A stretch of DNA of 53,588 nucleotides from Oxalobacteraceae bacterium. GTDB taxonomy: Bacteria > Pseudomonadota > Gammaproteobacteria > Burkholderiales > Burkholderiaceae_D. How positions within the stretch are numbered: position 1 is the stretch's first letter; each line of letters starts with the position of its first letter. A program made the position numbers and the translations under genes. The notes below the pieces were generated by a model, which did not search any database, had not been told where the DNA came from, and worked only from the letters and a program-made list of their open reading frames with translations. The stretch covers positions 1 to 53,588 of the forward strand of contig JAGKXB010000013.1 of NCBI GenBank assembly GCA_021151485.1. The letters are read 5' to 3'. Shown piece after piece: positions 1 through 8,212 of this stretch.

Positions 1-110
1 GGTTTAATGTTAACTAATACGCGTTGCAAAAATACGCAAAATAGCAAATATATTGAAAAGAAAAAAGTGATAAGAAACAAACAAAACATATTTTGTGAAG
101 GAGACTCACC

Positions 111-806
111 ATGCTTTGTTTAACATCTGCAAACGCCTTTAGTCATTATATACGCCCTCTATCTAGATCAATCACAACAAATTTAACCCCAACAAGTATG
201 GGGTTTCGCGTGCTGGCTGATGCTACGCCAAGAAGTTCGCTTCTATTGCCATGCAATCCGATTCTCATTCTGGAGAAAATTGGGGCGCGAGCAGAAAAAG
301 ACCACTACGTTGTATTGGGATATTCTGGTCAAGATGAACAAATGGCAAAAAAAATTATGGAAAATGGCGCACCGTTCCAGCGAATTTTTGTCCACTCTGA
401 TCAAGAATATTGTCGAAGATTTACTGAGAGGTTCTCGGGCCGTATTTTTACGCTCGGAGCCAAATTGGCAACCTTCACGGAAATTGTAAATCGCCTGGGG
501 ATTGCGAGTTATTCCTCCCATGAGCTTTTATACAATCCAGAAAAACTAAATGAAGTCTTAATGCATCCAGATTTGTACAAATATGAGGAAGGACATCTAC
601 CGAATGATATTTCTTTCTACTCACCATTAAGAGAGTTAATGTCCAGAGAATTAAGCATACTAGATGCAAAAACTCCAGACAAACAAGAAAACAATGCTCT
701 GGATGAGGCTCTTGCAGCGCATCATGATGCAAGTGTTGCACTAGCAGCATGTTATCAAGGCCCTTCTTTGAGTAGCTCGCCTTACAATCCTGTTGACTAT
801 CTTTGA
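111..806 (+). CDS. Hypothetical protein of 231 residues, family not recognised
   Basis: I do not recognise this protein. It has a good ribosome binding site (GGAG, 7 bases before the ATG) and the frame is open throughout, so it is probably a real gene. The first 50 residues are rich in Ser, Thr and Leu with no clear signal peptide. The middle (about 65-155) looks like a compact mixed alpha/beta domain with alternating hydrophobic stretches. The last 50 residues are Ala- and Ser-rich and low in complexity. No membrane segment or catalytic motif stands out. It stands alone, followed by a decayed transposase. A weak promoter candidate lies upstream (TTGCAA at 24-29, TATATT at 49-54, spacing 19). 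Confidence 0.6.
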   Translation: MLCLTSANAFSHYIRPLSRSITTNLTPTSMGFRVLADATPRSSLLLPCNPILILEKIGARAEKDHYVVLGYSGQDEQMAKKIMENGAPFQRIFVHSDQEYCRRFTERFSGRIFTLGAKLATFTEIVNRLGIASYSSHELLYNPEKLNEVLMHPDLYKYEEGHLPNDISFYSPLRELMSRELSILDAKTPDKQENNALDEALAAHHDASVALAACYQGPSLSSSPYNPVDYL

Positions 807-833
807 TACACATCACACTGACTGGACTAATAC

Positions 834-1110
834 AGTTTAAGCAGCTTTCCTGATGCGATCAATACGGTATCCCCCCCAGGTACAGAGCGTTGCATCGTGC
901 ACATGGTGCACACGTCGTTAAAGTACGTGGCGGGGAAAGATTACAAAGAGGTGACCACCGATTTAAAAGCGATTTATCAGTCTGCCACGAGAGAAAATGC
1001 GCTGGCCGCATTTTCCCAAAAACGGGATGCTCAGTACCCCGCTATCAACCGCGCGTGACGAGCAAATTGGGCACAATTTAACCCCTTTTTTGCTTATCCT
1101 GCAGAGATTC
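834..1110 (+). pseudogene. IS256-family transposase remnant
   Basis: Translating this stretch gives pieces of the C-terminal half of an IS256 (Mutator-type) transposase. SFPDAINTV comes first. After a frame change near 871-880, RCIVHMV and LKYVAGKDYKEVTTDLKAIY follow. The frame then hits TGA at 1056-1058, exactly where the family usually has Trp (pattern INRAWRANW), and resumes as NWAQFNPFFAYPAEIR. A further stop (TAA) follows at the end. The rest of the element, including the DDE N-terminal half and the terminal inverted repeats, is not visible, so this is a dead fragment. The sequence from about 1111 to 1264 shows nothing I can name. Confidence 0.75.
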
Positions 1111-1264
1111 GTATTTAAAGAGCGATTCAAACCGTATGTCTAAGGCGGCACTTACACAAATTAATTTACAGGCTCTAAAGCACCAGGAGACGACAGATTT
1201 GGAGCGATCTGACCAACTCAAATAAAACTGCCGCATCTGTTCCAAATTTCGTGATGTGTACAAA

Positions 1265-1573
1265 TCACAGCGCCTGCTGAGCCGTGTGTTTCACCCTCAA
1301 AATCTCTACCGTGTGCGCCTCGTCCAGCACCCGATAAAAAATGATGTAATTCCGATGCACAACCAGCTCGCGCAGAAAGGTCGGCAGACCCGGCCTTCCG
1401 GTGCGACCAAGCTTCGGATGCTGCACAAGCAGCAACACTTTCGCGCACAGCTCCTGGCCGAATTCCTCGGCTCTGATCGGATTATCCTGAGCGATATAGT
1501 CAACGATGTTGTCTAAGTCGGCCTCGGCAATCGGTCGCCAGACGATGCGATAAGGAATCTTTGGCTTCGTCAT
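1265..1573 (-). CDS. ParE/RelE-type toxin
   Basis: A 102-residue basic protein with the ParE-type layout. The N-terminal part reads IVWRPIAEADLDNIVDYIAQ, followed by a helix with FGQELCAKV and a conserved strand around LPTFLRELVV. It ends with the IIFYRV and VEILRVKHTAQQ signature near residues 75-98. ParE toxins poison DNA gyrase while RelE relatives cleave ribosome-bound mRNA; the family similarity favours ParE, but the target cannot be read from sequence. It lies 29 bases downstream of its likely antitoxin on the same strand. The pair is clearly more GC-rich than the genes around it, which suggests acquisition by transfer. Confidence 0.8.
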   Translation of the reverse strand: MTKPKIPYRIVWRPIAEADLDNIVDYIAQDNPIRAEEFGQELCAKVLLLVQHPKLGRTGRPGLPTFLRELVVHRNYIIFYRVLDEAHTVEILRVKHTAQQAL

Positions 1574-1602
1574 AATTCAGTTGGCCTGCCGATTTTTCAT
1601 GC

Positions 1603-2049
1603 TCACTTCGCTCCTGCAGCTTTGTAGCGCGCAATGCGGGCCTCCATACGAGCCATCACTTCATCATGCGGTACGCTCGGTCGTGGATCGTCGATGGCAT
1701 CCTGAATCTCGGCGACCAACCGCTGGTTATAGGCGGCAGCTTCATGTGCTCCGCGCATGGCCTCTGCGCGACTCTGCCGACTGCGGGTCATGTCCTTTTG
1801 GTCGGGATTCCAATTGGTGACATCAAGCTGCGCAATAGCAATACCCACATCACGCAAGACAATCAGCGCGGAAGTAGGATTACCAAAGCGGCGTGGCTCT
1901 GTGGTGCGAGCCTTCACCAAAAAAGCGTCTTGGCCGCTGCGAGTGGCGATTTCGACGAAAAAGCCGCCGCCCTGCCCTTTCAAGGTGACACCCGTCACGC
2001 CACCAGCACTGGCCGTGGCGCGTAGCTGCTCTAAAGTCATGCTCTGCAT
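1603..2049 (-). CDS. Antitoxin partner of the ParE-type toxin
   Basis: A 148-residue protein beginning MQSMTLEQLR. I chose this start because a strong ribosome binding site (AAAGGAG) ends six bases before it; the frame opens a little further upstream without one. The N-terminal 75 residues form a Gly-rich beta-like domain (VTLKGQGGGFFVEI). The C-terminal 50 residues are charged and helical, with the DDPRPSVPHDEVMARME pattern common in antitoxins of ParE/RelE pairs, presumably the toxin-neutralising part. It precedes the toxin, the usual order. Autorepression would be expected, but no operator was recognised. The exact antitoxin family is not certain. Confidence 0.7.
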   Translation of the reverse strand: MQSMTLEQLRATASAGGVTGVTLKGQGGGFFVEIATRSGQDAFLVKARTTEPRRFGNPTSALIVLRDVGIAIAQLDVTNWNPDQKDMTRSRQSRAEAMRGAHEAAAYNQRLVAEIQDAIDDPRPSVPHDEVMARMEARIARYKAAGAK

Positions 2050-2228
2050 GGTGAGCTCCTTTATCAATCAAGGTTATTTTGAGGCCTTTATTGTGCATGA
2101 TTGATAGAACTCTTGCAATCGTTGTGCTGTCGATCGTTGGTCAATTGTGGTAACTCAAAATACTCTAACCAATTTAGAGATTTCATCGGAATTTAGTCAC
2201 CTTATTGAATTACACGGTAACCGACCAT

Positions 2229-2519
2229 CTAACTCGACAATGGATGCTCAAGAATATACTGACGCAAAGCCAAATCCATACGAGTCTGCCAACCCGCCCC
2301 AGTCGCACGGAATTTCGTCACCACATCATGCGACAAACGAATGGTAATGCGCTCTTTCGTCACTTCAGCCTTGGGCCGACCAATACGAACCAACGGCTTT
2401 ACCTTTTCCCACTCCTGATCGGATAAAGAATAAGCATCTGGATCAGCATCAATCCCAACCTGAATATCGGCATCTTCTTTTGTAGTCGGAATAATCGTTC
2501 CGGGTTTAAGTTTTGGCAT
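2229..2519 (-). CDS. brnA: BrnA-type antitoxin
   Basis: A 96-residue protein matching BrnA. It has a charged N-terminus (MPKLKPGTIIPT), a central TKERITIRLSHDVVTKFRATG strand-helix of the ribbon-helix-helix type, and the GWQTRMDLALRQYI segment typical of the family. BrnA binds and neutralises the BrnT ribonuclease and represses the operon. Its start overlaps the last 14 bases of brnT upstream, consistent with translational coupling and with the toxin-first order usual for BrnTA. Confidence 0.88.
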   Translation of the reverse strand: MPKLKPGTIIPTTKEDADIQVGIDADPDAYSLSDQEWEKVKPLVRIGRPKAEVTKERITIRLSHDVVTKFRATGAGWQTRMDLALRQYILEHPLSS

Positions 2520-2775
2520 AGCGGTTTACCTCTCGCTGGTTTGCTTTACGCAAGCTAATAATTCGACACTCTTCGCCACGATTAACAAACACTATGTTGA
2601 ATAAGCGATCGTTGATATAACCCAAACCAATCATACGCATTTCACCATAGTCATTCCTTTGATCAGGCCAGATTACAGCGTCACCCCATTCAAATCCCAT
2701 TGCATCAGCTAATGACACGCCGTGCTTGGCGATATTGATGACATTTTTTGCTGAATCAAATGTAATTTTCGTCAT
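2506..2775 (-). CDS. brnT: BrnT-type ribonuclease toxin
   Basis: An 89-residue protein starting MTKITFDSAKN. The open frame extends 19 codons further upstream, but the extra residues are not part of the family, so I use the ATG at 2775. BrnT toxins are RelE-fold ribonucleases. The characteristic N-terminus (KNVINIAKHGVSLADA), the central EMRMIGLGYINDRLFNIVF strands and the C-terminal CRIISLRKANQREVNRY are all visible. It heads a two-gene operon with the antitoxin. No good ribosome binding site precedes the ATG, so the start is less certain than the identity. Confidence 0.88.
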   Translation of the reverse strand: MTKITFDSAKNVINIAKHGVSLADAMGFEWGDAVIWPDQRNDYGEMRMIGLGYINDRLFNIVFVNRGEECRIISLRKANQREVNRYAKT

Positions 2776-2963
2776 AATTATTGTATGCACATTAAGTCGA
2801 TGCGTCAAGAAGTTCATGGCTGCGTGTACCACCAGTTCGCAATCAGACCAAGCACGTGCTAACGAAATTAATGCTCTTTGGAAAAGAATAAAAACTGGTG
2901 CAATGCGCTTCGCTTATTGACACCTTACAGTGATGATGACGTTTGGAGCTTGATAAAGAATAA

Positions 2964-2984
2964 GGGCAGGTTATAAACCTGCCC
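2964..2984 (-). terminator. Hairpin terminator candidate upstream of brnT
   Basis: GGGCAGGTT and AACCTGCCC form a perfect 9-bp stem with a 3-base loop. On the minus strand the stem is followed by a T-rich stretch (TTATTCTTTATC). It lies just downstream of the broken DUF1016-like gene and about 190 bases upstream of brnT, so it may end transcription of the former. Confidence 0.5.
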
Positions 2985-2992
2985 CAGAAAGA

Positions 2993-3245
2993 TTAATGAT
3001 TGACCGCTACTGCCGCTAGCAAATGTAAATTGATACAGAGGGGCGCAACGTTTCCGCTTGCCAATCTTTGGCGAACTAGATTACCCAATTCGTCACGCAC
3101 TGCGTGACGAATTGTTTGCCCATCAGATTTAACATGCTTAACACTTACAGCACTTACTGCATGTTGTTTTGTTAAAAGTTCAGGGTAGGCCAGATAAAAC
3201 AAACGCATGTACTTTAATGCGGACTCTGCAAAACCATTGCCATAC
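2993..3245 (-). pseudogene. Broken DUF1016/YhcG-like nuclease gene fragment
   Basis: Reading the minus strand gives KYGNGFAESALKYMRLFYLA followed by YPELLTKQHA. This resembles the conserved YGKGFSxxNLxxMRxFYxxFP segment in the N-terminal domain of DUF1016 (YhcG-type, PD-(D/E)XK) proteins. Upstream the frame meets a TGA near 3247, and the C-terminal nuclease domain is absent because the frame ends at 2993. So this is a leftover, not a working gene. A second open frame upstream (to about 3450) gives nothing recognisable. DUF1016 proteins often travel with restriction and defence genes, which fits this neighbourhood. The assignment rests on about 25 residues. Confidence 0.45.
3086..3114. repeat. 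Perfect 14-bp inverted repeat
   Basis: Arms 3086-3099 (CAATTCGTCACGCA) and 3101-3114 (TGCGTGACGAATTG) are exact reverse complements around a single C. The palindrome lies inside the broken DUF1016-like frame, has no T-run on either side and is longer than chance would readily give. It could be a short palindromic insert or a binding site. Confidence 0.7.
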
Positions 3246-3260
3246 TTTTCCCGTCAGCAG

Positions 3261-3287
3261 CAGTTGTTCGGAAAAACCGAACAACTG
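3261..3287. repeat. Perfect 11-bp inverted repeat
   Basis: Arms 3261-3271 (CAGTTGTTCGG) and 3277-3287 (CCGAACAACTG) flank an AAAAA loop. It sits near where the broken gene loses its frame. There is no T-run to make it an ordinary terminator. The rest of 3288-3450 shows no gene I can support. Confidence 0.65.
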
Positions 3288-3450
3288 ACTATTCTTGCAG
3301 CTCCCCATCCTGAAAAACACGCCTGATTGCTCGCTGATGGTGCCCTTAGCTTTACCAAACAAACCACCCGGACAAGATTGCTTTCCTTCGCTCTTGGCAG
3401 AAAAATATGACTCAGCACAACAGAGAACCTGTCATCGGCAATGGATCGCA

Positions 3451-5343
3451 TCAATCGAACTGATAAGACTTATTGGTAATATTGTTATCTTTAATCCAAG
3501 TTTTTAGATGTGTTTCATAGTGGATGCCATCTTCTAAAGTTAAAACAGTGTCATCATATTTTGGGGCCAAAATTTTAAGTAATTTGAGGACACTATTTCG
3601 TACTTCCTCAACATCCCGCACCGCTTTCCAACTCTCAAAGGGTTTATCCTTTTTGGGAAGCTCCATTCCGTGATGTTGTTCGAAGTTTGGACATGAGCAT
3701 CGATAAATAACCGAAATACCTGTGGATCGCGTTGCAGATATTGCATTAGCAATATTTTTGTTGATTGAGTAGGCCGGGCTCGTTTTATCGCCTTCTTTTG
3801 TTTTTGGGGAATCTATGTCATGCAAAACAGAAAATCCAATCTTGAAGTGCGCCAACATTTTCACCAAGATGGCTATGCTGGCTTTGCCCCTCGCCCTCAC
3901 AATCAACGGTCGCTGGTCAATTGGATAATTCGCCTCATCAAGCCGCATTGCCTCATGAAAGGCGGCAAATTCAGTATCCCCTTCAACGATGATTACGTGA
4001 CCACCAAAAAACATTTCGGCAACATTTGAATCAAAAAGCATTAACGCCTTGAGACTTTCGACCTCCTCACCATCAAATCTGATTTTCTCAGATCGATACA
4101 CATTTGGTGGACGATGAGCCTCAAGTCGATGAAGACGAACGATGGTGGTGTGATCTTTGAGTGGGTCAATAAACGCTGGGTGGTGCGTGCTTAGCATGAC
4201 TTGCCAGCCTGATTCGGCAGCCAAAGCATAGAGATGTTCCTTTGCGGCACGCACTGCAGACGGGTGTAATGCTGTTTCTGGCTCATCAATTAACAGCATG
4301 TAACCGGGAAGGAAGCTATCCTCTTCCTTATCCTCATTAGTGCCAACATCTTCTATGTTCTTGAGTTTATCTTTGAGGTTTGCAATCTTCGTTTCGTCAG
4401 GCTTGCTCTTTTTAGCCTTTGCTTCGAGTTTAGCTAGATCTAACTTGTCTTTCTCAATTCCTTTTTGAATATCCGAAAGGCGATTCAACTTTGACCTGAC
4501 TTGAAGCATTGACCAAAACAGGGCGCGTTGCGAACCTGTTCCCTGTTGATCCCAGCGGGCTTGACCATCTTTTTCAGCAATATCAACTCTCGAACCGCTA
4601 CTAAGGCTTTTTTGTGGGTCAAAGCCTATGTCACCAAGAGATACGGTAAGGCGGATTTCTGCCGAGTTAAAAACCTGCTGATACGATGAATTGACTTGTG
4701 ATTGGATTTTTTCAAGTTCTTCTTTGAAATCAGCCACTGGTTTTTCTGCTTCCGCTTGAAGCTCAGAAATTTTCTTGCTCAATGCAGATTCCTTATCCTC
4801 CATTAGAGCCTTGTATCTGCGTGTCACTGGTTCTAATACGAGCGTCAGTAGTTTTTTGTGCTCTTCTTGCGGGTCATCTAGCGACCCAATACGGAATGGC
4901 TGAGGCAAACGGCTATTGAAGACAGTATCAAGACCTGATGCTTTACCATCTTCTGCATACTCATTGGTCTCTGGGTCCCACGTTGTTCGGGTTGGTTTTC
5001 CCCCATTGATCGGCCACTCCCATTTGGACCGAACCAGCAGCAAACCATCTAATTCTTCTTTCCACTTCTCATCAACATTTGCCGCAGCCTTGGGGATATG
5101 AACCCAAAGCTCTACGGAAGCTGGATTGCCATTCGAGTTCCGATTGAAGTCCTCAATTTTTAATTCGGCGTGCTTTACCGCCAATTCATAGGCACGCAGA
5201 ACAGTAGTTTTACCAGCATTGTTAGCACCGACAAGACAGACAATTTCGTCTAGCTCTATCGTTAATCCATCATTTCCGATACAGCCAATATTTTTTACGT
5301 GCATACGCACAAGATGTGATCGCTCAGCCATTTTTCTGTCCAT
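3451..5343 (-). CDS. OLD-family ATPase with C-terminal TOPRIM nuclease domain
   Basis: A 630-residue protein of the OLD (overcoming lysogenization defect) type. It has an N-terminal ABC/SMC-like ATPase: Walker A GANNAGKT at 39-46, a charged coiled-coil insertion (about 180-340), the signature-like GTGSQRALF (268-276), Walker B LLIDEPE (350-356) and the switch His in STHHP (385-389). A TOPRIM domain follows, with the acidic IVEGDTE (452-458) and DID (509-511). OLD proteins are ATP-controlled DNA nucleases used against phages, alone or with partners (P2 Old, GajA of Gabija). The frame starts 3 bases after the DUF2130 gene stops, so the two are almost certainly cotranslated. A second ATG four codons in (5331) is also a possible start. 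Confidence 0.87.
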   Translation of the reverse strand: MDRKMAERSHLVRMHVKNIGCIGNDGLTIELDEIVCLVGANNAGKTTVLRAYELAVKHAELKIEDFNRNSNGNPASVELWVHIPKAAANVDEKWKEELDGLLLVRSKWEWPINGGKPTRTTWDPETNEYAEDGKASGLDTVFNSRLPQPFRIGSLDDPQEEHKKLLTLVLEPVTRRYKALMEDKESALSKKISELQAEAEKPVADFKEELEKIQSQVNSSYQQVFNSAEIRLTVSLGDIGFDPQKSLSSGSRVDIAEKDGQARWDQQGTGSQRALFWSMLQVRSKLNRLSDIQKGIEKDKLDLAKLEAKAKKSKPDETKIANLKDKLKNIEDVGTNEDKEEDSFLPGYMLLIDEPETALHPSAVRAAKEHLYALAAESGWQVMLSTHHPAFIDPLKDHTTIVRLHRLEAHRPPNVYRSEKIRFDGEEVESLKALMLFDSNVAEMFFGGHVIIVEGDTEFAAFHEAMRLDEANYPIDQRPLIVRARGKASIAILVKMLAHFKIGFSVLHDIDSPKTKEGDKTSPAYSINKNIANAISATRSTGISVIYRCSCPNFEQHHGMELPKKDKPFESWKAVRDVEEVRNSVLKLLKILAPKYDDTVLTLEDGIHYETHLKTWIKDNNITNKSYQFD

Positions 5344-5346
5344 ATT

Positions 5347-6630
5347 TCAGATGCTATTTGACTTGTTTTCCAAGACCGCCAACTCCAACCCCTCAATCTC
5401 CTGCAACGATTTCCCCGCAATACCCTGCAAATCACCATACATCCCAACCGTAGCGCCCATCACGCGCTCGATTTGTTCCTCGCGTTTCGCCCACTGTTTC
5501 ATGATGGCTTTGCGCTCCTTATCCAAGTCTTCCTGCATGGTGGAAAAGGCTTCGACAATTGCTTCCACTCGTTGCCGGAACCGTGGGCCGGTTAGGTATT
5601 GGTAGATCATTTCTGTCTTGGTTTGCTGGCCCTCGGAAGCTTGTCGTGCCATGCCGACTTGAAGCAGGGTGTGGCGCAAGATGGTTGCGACGGGGAGTGC
5701 TGCGCGGGGGCTGGTTACCCAGACGCCGTCAATGACATCGAAGGTTTCGGTGCCTTTGGGCAATGTTTGGCTGACTAGCACGGATACTTCTGCTTTGGCA
5801 GTGCGCTGGTCTTCGCGCAATTTGACTAGCCAGCCATCGCTCCAGTTTTTGGTGCGTTTGGATTCCCAAAGGATGGCACCACTTGCTTGTCCACTTTGGC
5901 TGACAACGCGTTGCAATACGTCGCCGCCAAATTCACCTTTTGGAACGGGTTCGATGGAATCAAATGGGAACTTAGCGCGCAATAAGGTTTCCAGCTCAAG
6001 CTCTTGTACTTCGCCTTGTAGCTGCTGGGAGCCTTGCTCGGCTTTTTGTTTCAGTTCTTCAATTTTTTGCTGCATAGAGGCAATGGTTTGATCTTTTTCC
6101 ATCACCCTCAGCTTCAGACCTTCTTCAGCCTCACGCTTGGCTTGAGTGCGTACTTCTGACAAACCATCCTGTACCCGCTTTTCAACCGTCAGTTCCAGCT
6201 CTCGTTTGGCATCATCCAGTTCGCGCTGCTTTTTGATGAGTTCTGCTTGTGCCTTTTGAGCTTCGGCCAACTTTTCGTCGCGAATTTTAAGCACCTCTTG
6301 CAACTCGGCCAGCTCACGTGCTTTGCCTTCTAGTTCCACCGCTGCGGCTTGCTTTGCGCGTCGTGATTCTTCTTCGATGACTCGGGCTCGCTCTGTTTTC
6401 AGTTGCGCATTGACCTGCTCAGCAACTTGATCCTCCAGCGTGCGCTTGGCTTCTGCAATCTGCTTTTCCTTGTCCCGAACGCCTTGTTCGCGTTGAGCAA
6501 TTTCTGTATCTTTCTGCGAAAGCTGTTTTTCAAATTGCTGACGCGTAGCGGCAATCAATGGGGCAGCAAGTGACTCAGTCAGCCGGATTTCTGTTTTGCA
6601 ACTTGGGCAACTAATGGTTGGCTCTGTCAT
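5347..6630 (-). CDS. DUF2130 coiled-coil protein, nuclease-like
   Basis: A 427-residue protein of the DUF2130 family. The N-terminus has a CPSC half zinc-knuckle (Cys8, Cys11). About 30-210 is one long Glu/Lys/Gln-rich coiled coil. The conserved core (212-325) holds Glu213, GGD (Asp237), WESKR (Glu256-x-Lys258) and Gln275, spaced as in PD-(D/E)XK nucleases. The nuclease reading is my inference from this pattern. A second helical stretch ends the protein. The start is backed by AAGGA six bases upstream. It is the first gene of a two-gene unit with the OLD-type ATPase, and a terminator lies just upstream of it, so it should have its own promoter in 6631-6674, though none is obvious. Confidence 0.8.
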   Translation of the reverse strand: MTEPTISCPSCKTEIRLTESLAAPLIAATRQQFEKQLSQKDTEIAQREQGVRDKEKQIAEAKRTLEDQVAEQVNAQLKTERARVIEEESRRAKQAAAVELEGKARELAELQEVLKIRDEKLAEAQKAQAELIKKQRELDDAKRELELTVEKRVQDGLSEVRTQAKREAEEGLKLRVMEKDQTIASMQQKIEELKQKAEQGSQQLQGEVQELELETLLRAKFPFDSIEPVPKGEFGGDVLQRVVSQSGQASGAILWESKRTKNWSDGWLVKLREDQRTAKAEVSVLVSQTLPKGTETFDVIDGVWVTSPRAALPVATILRHTLLQVGMARQASEGQQTKTEMIYQYLTGPRFRQRVEAIVEAFSTMQEDLDKERKAIMKQWAKREEQIERVMGATVGMYGDLQGIAGKSLQEIEGLELAVLENKSNSI

Positions 6631-6674
6631 GGCTTGTCCTTCTTTGATTTTTTCGCTAGTTAGCTAGTTATACA

Positions 6675-6712
6675 AAACAAAAAGACGCCAGATAACTGAC
6701 GTCTTTTTGTTT
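6675..6712 (-). terminator. Strong hairpin terminator after pntB
   Basis: Perfect 13-bp arms (6675-6687 and 6700-6712) enclose a smaller CAG/CTG stem with an ATAA loop. The A-run on one side and T-run on the other make it usable in both directions. It lies between the pntB stop and the DUF2130 start and marks the border between core and accessory DNA. Confidence 0.88.
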
Positions 6713-6748
6713 ATTAATCAGGCTTGATAAACCTTAATTCAACCTTAA

Positions 6749-8212
6749 TTACTCAACCGCCTTAACCATATCCTCAATCACTTTCTTCGCATCCCCAAAC
6801 ACCATCATGGTTTTATCCATGTAGAACAGTTCGTTATCCAAACCAGCATAGCCTGCTGCCATCGAGCGTTTGTTGACGATGATGGTTTTGGCTTTGTAGG
6901 CTTCCAAGATAGGCATCCCAGCAATCGAGGATTTTGGATCTTTGGCGGCGGGGTTGACCACGTCGTTTGCACCTAGGACCAGTACCACGTCGGCTTGGCT
7001 GAATTCGCTGTTGATGTCTTCCATTTCGAAAACTTGGTCGTAGGGGACTTCGGCTTCGGCTAATAACACGTTCATGTGTCCTGGCATACGGCCAGCGACT
7101 GGGTGAATTGCGTATTTGACGGTGACGCCTTTGTGGGTGAGTTTTTCTGTTAACTCTTTCAAAGCATGCTGCGCACGTGCCACGGCCAAGCCGTAACCTG
7201 GGACGATGATGACGGTTTCGGCATTGCCCATCAGGAATGAGGCGTCGTCGGCTGAGCCGGATTTGACGTTACGTGCAACCTGGCCACCTGCAGCACCACC
7301 AGCGCTGGCATCGCCGCCAAAGCCGCCCAACAAGACGTTGAAGAAAGAGCGGTTCATCGCCTTACACATGATGTAAGACAAAATCGCACCGGATGAGCCG
7401 ACCAACGATCCGGCAATGATCAACATCGCGTTGTTGAGGGAGAAACCAATCCCTGCAGCTGCCCAACCGGAATAGCTGTTCAACATCGACACCACTACCG
7501 GCATATCGGCACCGCCGATAGGAATAATGATCAACACGCCCAGGATGAAAGCCAACGCAGCCATGATCAGGAATGGCGTCCATGCGGATTCAACATTGGA
7601 ATCAAAGCAGAACACCAAACCAAAACCCACCATGGCGATCGCCAATACCAAATTCAAGGCATGTTGTCCTTTGAAACTGACAGGCGCGCCTTGGAATAAG
7701 CGGAATTTGTATTTGCCGGACAATTTGCCGAAAGCGATCACGGAGCCAGAGAAAGTCACAGCACCGACAAAGGTTCCGATAAACAATTCCAAACGATTAC
7801 CAAATGGAATTGCTACGTTATGCGCGGCAATATTGAATGCCCAAGGTTCGGACACAGCAGCCAAGGCGATACACACCGCAGCCAATCCGATCAGGGAATG
7901 CATCGCTGCAACCAGCTCAGGCATCTTGGTCATTTCAACCCGTTTCGCCAAGGTGGCACCGATACCGCCGCCGACGACCAGGCCCGACATCAACAAACCG
8001 AAACCTAAGCCACCGGAAGCAACTTGCGATTTCAATTTAATGATCAAGACGATAGTGGTGATCATGGCAATCGCCATACCTGTCATCCCAAACGCATTGC
8101 CTTTTCTGGCGCTGCTTGGATGCGATAAACCTTTAAGGGCTTGAATGAAGCAAACGGACGCAATCAGATAAAACAGCGTCACCAGATTCATGCTAACGAA
8201 ATCCATATTCAT
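6749..8212 (-). CDS. pntB: NAD(P) transhydrogenase subunit beta
   Basis: A 487-residue membrane protein. With the alpha chains it couples hydride transfer from NADH to NADP+ to proton entry across the inner membrane, supplying NADPH. Residues 1-290 contain about nine hydrophobic helices (domain II). The soluble domain III (about 310-487) binds NADP(H), with the expected VIIVPGYGLAVARAQ, HPVAGRMPGHMNVLLAEA, DINSEFSQADV, ANDVVNPAA and MPILE segments. The start overlaps the end of the short alpha-2 gene by 4 bases. It is the last gene of the pnt operon and is followed by a strong terminator. Confidence 0.97.
   Translation of the reverse strand: MNMDFVSMNLVTLFYLIASVCFIQALKGLSHPSSARKGNAFGMTGMAIAMITTIVLIIKLKSQVASGGLGFGLLMSGLVVGGGIGATLAKRVEMTKMPELVAAMHSLIGLAAVCIALAAVSEPWAFNIAAHNVAIPFGNRLELFIGTFVGAVTFSGSVIAFGKLSGKYKFRLFQGAPVSFKGQHALNLVLAIAMVGFGLVFCFDSNVESAWTPFLIMAALAFILGVLIIIPIGGADMPVVVSMLNSYSGWAAAGIGFSLNNAMLIIAGSLVGSSGAILSYIMCKAMNRSFFNVLLGGFGGDASAGGAAGGQVARNVKSGSADDASFLMGNAETVIIVPGYGLAVARAQHALKELTEKLTHKGVTVKYAIHPVAGRMPGHMNVLLAEAEVPYDQVFEMEDINSEFSQADVVLVLGANDVVNPAAKDPKSSIAGMPILEAYKAKTIIVNKRSMAAGYAGLDNELFYMDKTMMVFGDAKKVIEDMVKAVE

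Noticed and set aside
7527..8144. 205-residue plus-strand ORF opposite pntB
   Set aside because: It is the antisense shadow of a clear, conserved membrane protein gene; its composition (Pro, Thr, Lys, Ala) mirrors the other strand and it has no ribosome binding site.
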